Shown here: in pieces, positions 5,905 to 10,602 of the stretch | Numbering within the stretch: position 1 is the first letter of the stretch | Layout: each line of letters opens with the position of its first letter | Origin: Phycisphaerales bacterium | GTDB taxonomy: Bacteria > Planctomycetota > Phycisphaerae > Tepidisphaerales > Tepidisphaeraceae | NCBI GenBank assembly: GCA_003153655.1 | Contig: PMAK01000252.1 | Span: forward strand, 6,015-16,616 | Reading direction: 5' to 3' | DNA length: 10,602 nt | The notes under the pieces: model-generated | The model's database searches: none | What the model was told of the DNA's origin: nothing | Seen by the model: only the letters and a program-made list of their open reading frames with translations | Program-made: the position numbers and the translations under genes

Positions 5905-8900
5905 ATGAAATCGTTCATCCAAAAATATCTCTCGTCGATCGAAACCCGCTTCCGCCGCTCCCGCCCCGGCTCCGTCCTCATCATCGTCATCGTCCTATTG
6001 CTCCTCCTGGCAATCCTCGGCGCAGCCTACATCTCCACAACCCGATCCAGCCGAGTCGCCTCCGCCCAAAACGTCCTAAGCTCCGACGTAGATTCATCCC
6101 TCAACGGCATCGCCGAAGTCTGCCAAGGCGTCATCACCGATGATCTGAACGACAGCTTTGGCAATCTGCATGGAATCAATCCGGGTGCGACGCAGAACGT
6201 CAACAGCGCCTATCAGGGCCAATATGTTATCGGTCAGACTTATAGCCTCGGCGATATCGTCAGCATAGCGCCATCAGCAGGGCCGCCTGTAACACCGGCC
6301 GCCTTTTACGTTGCGGTGGTAAATAATCCCGCGACTGGACCAGTTCTGGGCGCAGTCACGCCCTGGATGCAGACGACGCACGTGCCAATTACTTCCAGTC
6401 AGGTTCAACCTTGGCTGGCCGAGCGTATTCCGACTCCGGATGGTGTGCCCTCACCCGCTCCCCCAATTCCTGCCTATTGGCCGAACATAAGCCAGTCATT
6501 CGTTCCCGCGGGCAGCAACGCGCCAACGTCAATCATCGGTACACCGTTCGAATCGCCTGATGGAACCCCCATGCCCGCGTTAAGCCCCGGCTATATGCTG
6601 ACAGGAAAATCGGGGACCAATCTGGTGCCCGATTTCGAAACATTGAGCAGCGGCATCACAGTGCCGGTACTGGATTATCCCAATGGCGCAGGTACGGCAC
6701 ATCTCATCGCTGGCGACGCCGACGGCGATGGAATTGCCGATTCGCTCCTCTTCCGCGTCCCCGGCATGAGCATCGACGGACTGACGTGGTATGCCGGCGT
6801 TCGCATCATCGACAACAATTCAGCAATCAATGCCAACACCGCATGGAGCCGGGATCAGGAGTTCGGATGGCCCGGCGGCGTATGGGGGACGCTGGGTGCA
6901 AATTCGAATTACTATTCCCTCTTCCCGGGCAGTGTTGGATTGCTGGAATTGCTTAACCCAAATGACGCGCCGGGGACCAATTTCAACAATTTCAATATAT
7001 ATCGATACGGTGGCGGCACCCTGACCAGCCCGGTCCAGCAGCCGAGTGCGGATGCAACGCCATCCACGGGCACTCCCCCTGCCAATCCCACGGCTCCGGT
7101 TCCGCGCACGGATTTTCAGTTTCTCACCGGTGGCGACATTCTCAACAGCCAGCTAGGCAGTCGAATTGCAAACCCGGGCTTCGATGGAAATTCCGGATTG
7201 CGATTTCAGGCAATCCCACAATCCGATCAAGCGGCCTTGGCATATCATTTTTGTCTGGTCAATCCAGAAGCTACAACTTCCGGAGTTCCGTCGAGTTTGA
7301 TCGAAAATCTTCTGCCTTTTTCACTTTTCTATTATCCACCCGCTCCCGGGACTACCAAGAATTACCGGTCCATTCCATACGGCGGAAATGGCACCATCGA
7401 CGTGACCACATGGTTCAATGACAATTTCAACTACGATACCCCCACCGCCGACTACAGCACGACCAGCGGCGCAGGCCCGCAGCCCATCCGTCCGTTAATC
7501 GTTTCCAGGAACCCAGTCTCAAATTACATCACGCCGGTTTATGATTTCAATTTGACAAATATTGGCGAGCCCCTGGAACCATTGGGAGTTCTATCCAACC
7601 CCTATGTTATTTCTGCCGGAACCGTACCGGGCATGATGCTTCCCTATGGAACTTTCGGAACCGGTATAACAAGTTACGCTCATTTCCGCGGGAATTGGAC
7701 GCTATCTCCAACGCCTGCGTATCAATTTAACGACACAGTCGTCGGCGGCGATGGCTTCACATATATAAATGTTTCAACGACCGGTGGGAATACTTTGACC
7801 CCTCCCACGATCGCAAGCGTATTCAGCACAAATGCCACCCCCTGGCAATTGCAGCCGTGGACAAAATCTGCTGTTAAGGCCAACGTAAACACCGCGACAT
7901 TCCGCGAATTGTACCGGGCATTTTGGTCAGTGATGTCCGGCAATCCAAGCAATCAATCGCCGTTTGGGGCCAACACCAATATCAATACAAATCCAACCAG
8001 CTTTGATCCGTATTGGCCCGACCCAAATGCCGGCACAATCACCACCGACCCACAGCACCAATTCCGCTCGCCCTTGCGCGACCCCACCTACACGACTGCA
8101 TCTGCGGTCACCAACATAACGCGAATGGACCCCGAAAATACGATGCTATTGCGGGCGGCGATTGCTTCCGTCAATACGCTGGGGCTTCGCGATAATTCTC
8201 AGAACGTAATTAGCCGAACGGTTTATTTGAACGCGATGGTCAACACCCCCCCGGGACCAGCAGTTCAAACTCCCGTTATGGCGCGGGTTTACAGCAATGC
8301 TCCACAGCCTGTTATCAGCGAAGTATACGCAAATACATACACCGGCAGCGACAACGGAAACCATACAATCAATCCGCAGGGGTACGTTGCAATTGAGTTG
8401 TATAACCCCTATCCGACGATTTTGGTTCTAAACAATTGGCAAGTGGGTCTCGTCAACCGCATCGCCGGCGCTCCTTATCCAAAACTGGTCTTCCAAACAA
8501 CCGCGGCGGGTGCTTCGGTCATCGGACCGATGCAGGTCCTGAACGATCCAACGCTGCCGGGAAACGCCTCGCCATTACCTGCCAGCTATCCGATCAAAAT
8601 TCCGCCACACGGTTATGCCATCCTTGAGAATTACAATGGTAGTGTGGGATCGCCCCTAACCACGTTTGACGCCACATGTCGATCGTTCGGTGCATGCTTC
8701 GCTCCCACGGGAGGGCCGCCTGTGGAACCCGGAAGTTTCTATTCGACTCTCGCTGGTGGCGGGCAACAAAACCAAATCTGGTACGGTACCAATGGTCCCG
8801 GCTCAGTCGCGATACCCGCAAATACGTGTGATGTTTATGTTCCAAACTTGCAACTAGTTATTAGCGGAACAACGGGCGCGTCGATCACTGGCACTTCTAC

Positions 8901-10533
8901 AGGTGGCGAACTTGTGCTATTACGGCCGCGCCGAAGCGACGGAGCCTATTCGGCCAGTTCCGATCCACTAAACACATTTGGAGAAGGTTCGCTTGCGGCA
9001 CCTGTCCTCAACGACCTAGTACCAGTCGACTCTTATGATTTTACTGGATTAGCAATCGACCTTACCGCAGCTACCGGAAATGAGTGGAGCTATGTTCGAC
9101 AAAAGGGGATCAACGCTGCCACTTGGTTCAAGCAGATTTATCCTGGGCGATATACCACCCTCAATTCTCCCGCCTCGTCTCGGCAAATTGGAACAGTCAC
9201 AATGCCGATTACAACCGCTGTCCAGAATCCGCCTTGGGCTCCTGCCTTGCCAGACGCGACGCCCAAATTCGGCGAGGATGCGACTATTGCTAGCTACATC
9301 AACAATTTTCCTCCGATACAGCTCTACAACGTTGGCCTGACGGTTAACAGCCACTGGCCAAACGCAACCTTGGCTCCTGCAATCGGGACCGGTGTGACCG
9401 CCGATGCAGGTGTTCCGTTACAAGCGCCTTTTGGTACGTTTGCTCGCAACGGCGATATGCTCGATATTCCATTCGTCGGTGCATATCGAATTACCGTCGC
9501 AAGCGAGGGAAACACTCCTACCGACTTTGTTGAACTCAATTCCCTGCCCATGGATTGTTCATTTGCAGACGCAACTTATAACGACGGCGACACTACGGAT
9601 CAAAACGCCGAGAACATCGGAAGGTTTCTACCCATTCAGGCTCGCCTCGCGCCAACTGCCGGATGGGTGCAGCCGGATTATTATGCGTGGTGCAGAAAAT
9701 TATTTTCTTATTTAACGGTGCAGTCGCCCAGCGATGCCCATATGCCGAATTTCGATCCGAATATCAGCGATGTTACGACGCCCGCTGCGCTAAACAATGG
9801 TAAATATCAGAAGGCGACGGTCGCACCGAATCAGATCCCTTCTATTGTGTTGTCAGCCGATGCGACGGCTTCCGATCAGACTTCGCAGGGCAACGTTGGC
9901 GTCGAAGGACTCATCAACATCAACACGGCTTCATGGAAAGTGCTGAGCATGTTGCCAATGGTTACGAAAAATGAGGATCCAACAGGTTCCAACTATTTGA
10001 AAGACAACGAAAGCCTGGCCAAGGCCATCGTGGCATGGCGAATCACACACGGACCATTTACATCGATTTATGATTTAAACGCCGTCGTTGACAGCACTCC
10101 CGCAAATGCTGGAACCACTGTACTAGCCGGCACACCGATTGGTTTTCAGAATGCGGAAGGCTGGCTTAACCCGGCTAAGGGTGGACAGGCTGGCGGTGGT
10201 ATAAGCAGTCTGAATGGTTCACTGAGTCCGCCCGATCCGGCGTTCCCTGGGGTTTCTGCAGGTCCCCCAGTGGGCATCGCTAGTGGTTTGACCGAGGACT
10301 ATCAATCCGACTTTGCGGTGCTCACCCGCATCAGCAACCTGATCACCACCCGTTCCGACACATTCACCGTCTACGTCGTCCTCCAAGGCTGGCAGAACGT
10401 CGGCAGTACGACCCCCGGAATAAGCCCGCAGCCAATGGTCACCCGGCGATTCGCCTACATCGTCGATCGGAGCCAAATCAATTCCGATCCCAGCACCCGG
10501 TTTTTAAAGACGCTGACCGTCCCCAATGACTGA
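5905..10533 (+). CDS. Giant GspK/PilX-like pseudopilus tip protein
   Basis: The protein has about 1542 residues, against roughly 300-350 for classical GspK. A basic N terminus ending R-P-G22 precedes S-V-L-I-I and a hydrophobic helix (23-43). The +5 residue is Ile, not Glu, as in GspK. Visible parts, in order: CBM-like segment (about 108-154); D-x-D-x-D-G-x-x-D loop (271-279); I-N-A-N-T-A (308-313); second CBM-like segment (598-652); V-N-T-A-T (661-665); lamin-tail-like domain with V-I-S-E-V-Y, I-E-L-Y-N-P and I-P-P-H-G-Y (about 803-910); I-N-I-N-T-A (1337-1342) followed by a segment ending H-G-P-F...D-L-N (1382-1392), the helix-hairpin-helix-like motif of GspK. Near the end is R-R-F-A-Y-I-V-D-R. 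ATG 5905 is chosen because the upstream starts (TTG 5845, ATG 5851) lie in repeat-like sequence; they would add 20 or 18 residues. The inferred role is the pseudopilus tip, with added surface-binding domains. It also resembles 'protein A' of the Verru_Chthon cassette. Confidence 0.82.
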   Translation: MKSFIQKYLSSIETRFRRSRPGSVLIIVIVLLLLLAILGAAYISTTRSSRVASAQNVLSSDVDSSLNGIAEVCQGVITDDLNDSFGNLHGINPGATQNVNSAYQGQYVIGQTYSLGDIVSIAPSAGPPVTPAAFYVAVVNNPATGPVLGAVTPWMQTTHVPITSSQVQPWLAERIPTPDGVPSPAPPIPAYWPNISQSFVPAGSNAPTSIIGTPFESPDGTPMPALSPGYMLTGKSGTNLVPDFETLSSGITVPVLDYPNGAGTAHLIAGDADGDGIADSLLFRVPGMSIDGLTWYAGVRIIDNNSAINANTAWSRDQEFGWPGGVWGTLGANSNYYSLFPGSVGLLELLNPNDAPGTNFNNFNIYRYGGGTLTSPVQQPSADATPSTGTPPANPTAPVPRTDFQFLTGGDILNSQLGSRIANPGFDGNSGLRFQAIPQSDQAALAYHFCLVNPEATTSGVPSSLIENLLPFSLFYYPPAPGTTKNYRSIPYGGNGTIDVTTWFNDNFNYDTPTADYSTTSGAGPQPIRPLIVSRNPVSNYITPVYDFNLTNIGEPLEPLGVLSNPYVISAGTVPGMMLPYGTFGTGITSYAHFRGNWTLSPTPAYQFNDTVVGGDGFTYINVSTTGGNTLTPPTIASVFSTNATPWQLQPWTKSAVKANVNTATFRELYRAFWSVMSGNPSNQSPFGANTNINTNPTSFDPYWPDPNAGTITTDPQHQFRSPLRDPTYTTASAVTNITRMDPENTMLLRAAIASVNTLGLRDNSQNVISRTVYLNAMVNTPPGPAVQTPVMARVYSNAPQPVISEVYANTYTGSDNGNHTINPQGYVAIELYNPYPTILVLNNWQVGLVNRIAGAPYPKLVFQTTAAGASVIGPMQVLNDPTLPGNASPLPASYPIKIPPHGYAILENYNGSVGSPLTTFDATCRSFGACFAPTGGPPVEPGSFYSTLAGGGQQNQIWYGTNGPGSVAIPANTCDVYVPNLQLVISGTTGASITGTSTGGELVLLRPRRSDGAYSASSDPLNTFGEGSLAAPVLNDLVPVDSYDFTGLAIDLTAATGNEWSYVRQKGINAATWFKQIYPGRYTTLNSPASSRQIGTVTMPITTAVQNPPWAPALPDATPKFGEDATIASYINNFPPIQLYNVGLTVNSHWPNATLAPAIGTGVTADAGVPLQAPFGTFARNGDMLDIPFVGAYRITVASEGNTPTDFVELNSLPMDCSFADATYNDGDTTDQNAENIGRFLPIQARLAPTAGWVQPDYYAWCRKLFSYLTVQSPSDAHMPNFDPNISDVTTPAALNNGKYQKATVAPNQIPSIVLSADATASDQTSQGNVGVEGLININTASWKVLSMLPMVTKNEDPTGSNYLKDNESLAKAIVAWRITHGPFTSIYDLNAVVDSTPANAGTTVLAGTPIGFQNAEGWLNPAKGGQAGGGISSLNGSLSPPDPAFPGVSAGPPVGIASGLTEDYQSDFAVLTRISNLITTRSDTFTVYVVLQGWQNVGSTTPGISPQPMVTRRFAYIVDRSQINSDPSTRFLKTLTVPND

Positions 10534-10554
10534 TGGCCCAATGAATGACTGATG
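10525..10554 (+). repeat. 11-base direct repeat AATGACTGATG over the gene 6 stop
   Basis: AATGACTGATG occurs at 10525-10535, containing the stop TGA at 10531-10533, and again at 10544-10554, followed by more AATGAAT units and GGGCAATTTCGG (10566-10577). It is the same style of short-unit repeat as at other junctions. The region from 10534 to the window end contains no gene and no recognisable terminator. Confidence 0.5.
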
Positions 10555-10602
10555 AATGAATAAATGGGCAATTTCGGGAACTAGAGCGTTTTGCATCTGA
10601 AT

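Noticed and set aside
10536..10569. Stem GCCCA/TGGGC after gene 6 as a terminator
   Set aside because: Five pairs around a 24-base loop with no T-run is too weak.
1..10602. tRNA, rRNA or transposase genes
   Set aside because: No cloverleaf, rRNA-like segment, transposase frame or terminal inverted repeats were seen on either strand by eye.

Overview
The window is one continuous plus-strand gene block. It holds six consecutive genes for prepilin-like (pseudopilin) proteins, each overlapping its neighbour by a few bases or separated by under about 80 bases, so it is very probably one operon or part of one. I see no minus-strand gene, no RNA gene, no insertion sequence and no clear promoter or terminator. 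The left gene is cut by the window edge. The right edge is about 70 bases of repeat-like sequence after the last stop. The organism is most likely a member of the Planctomycetota (Phycisphaerae-like), with Verrucomicrobiota as the alternative. This is an inference from protein style (pseudopilins with D-x-W-G-N-P and S-A-G-P-D signatures, a PilV-like protein with the helix ending in I-F-P-V-A-I-Q-Q, very large secreted tip-like proteins), not from a marker gene.

Layout: (1) 2-832, C-terminal part of a GspG-like pseudopilin. (2) 895-1734, a second GspG-like pseudopilin. (3) 1742-2785, a GspH-like pseudopilin. (4) 2785-3783, a GspI/PilV-like pseudopilin. (5) 3792-5825, a large GspJ-like pseudopilin. 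(6) 5905-10533, a giant GspK/PilX-like protein of about 1540 residues. The order G-G-H-I-J-K is that of the pseudopilin genes in classical type II secretion operons. It also resembles the 'Verru_Chthon cassette' described in Verrucomicrobia (three prepilin-like proteins plus one very large one). Genes 4, 5 and 6 would form the tip complex of a pseudopilus, and genes 1 and 2 the shaft or major-subunit type.

The most unusual signal is a family of short GGCAATTGGCAATCGGCA-type DNA repeats at the gene junctions from gene 4 onward. In genes 4 and 5 the repeat lies inside the reading frame and encodes the removable prepilin leader, ending at or close to the predicted peptidase cleavage site. A 24-base stretch is identical in both genes but is read in different frames, and neither gene has an ATG, GTG or TTG start between the repeat and the pilin helix. 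A DNA repeat therefore appears to have been co-opted as, or tolerated within, the disposable leader peptide. The second notable object is the giant GspK-like protein. It combines a Glu5-less N-terminal helix, three N-x-N-T-A motifs, a C-terminal helix-hairpin-helix-like segment, a lamin-tail-like domain, two segments resembling small carbohydrate-binding modules and a D-x-D-x-D-G loop. This suggests a pseudopilus tip enlarged into a surface-binding protein.
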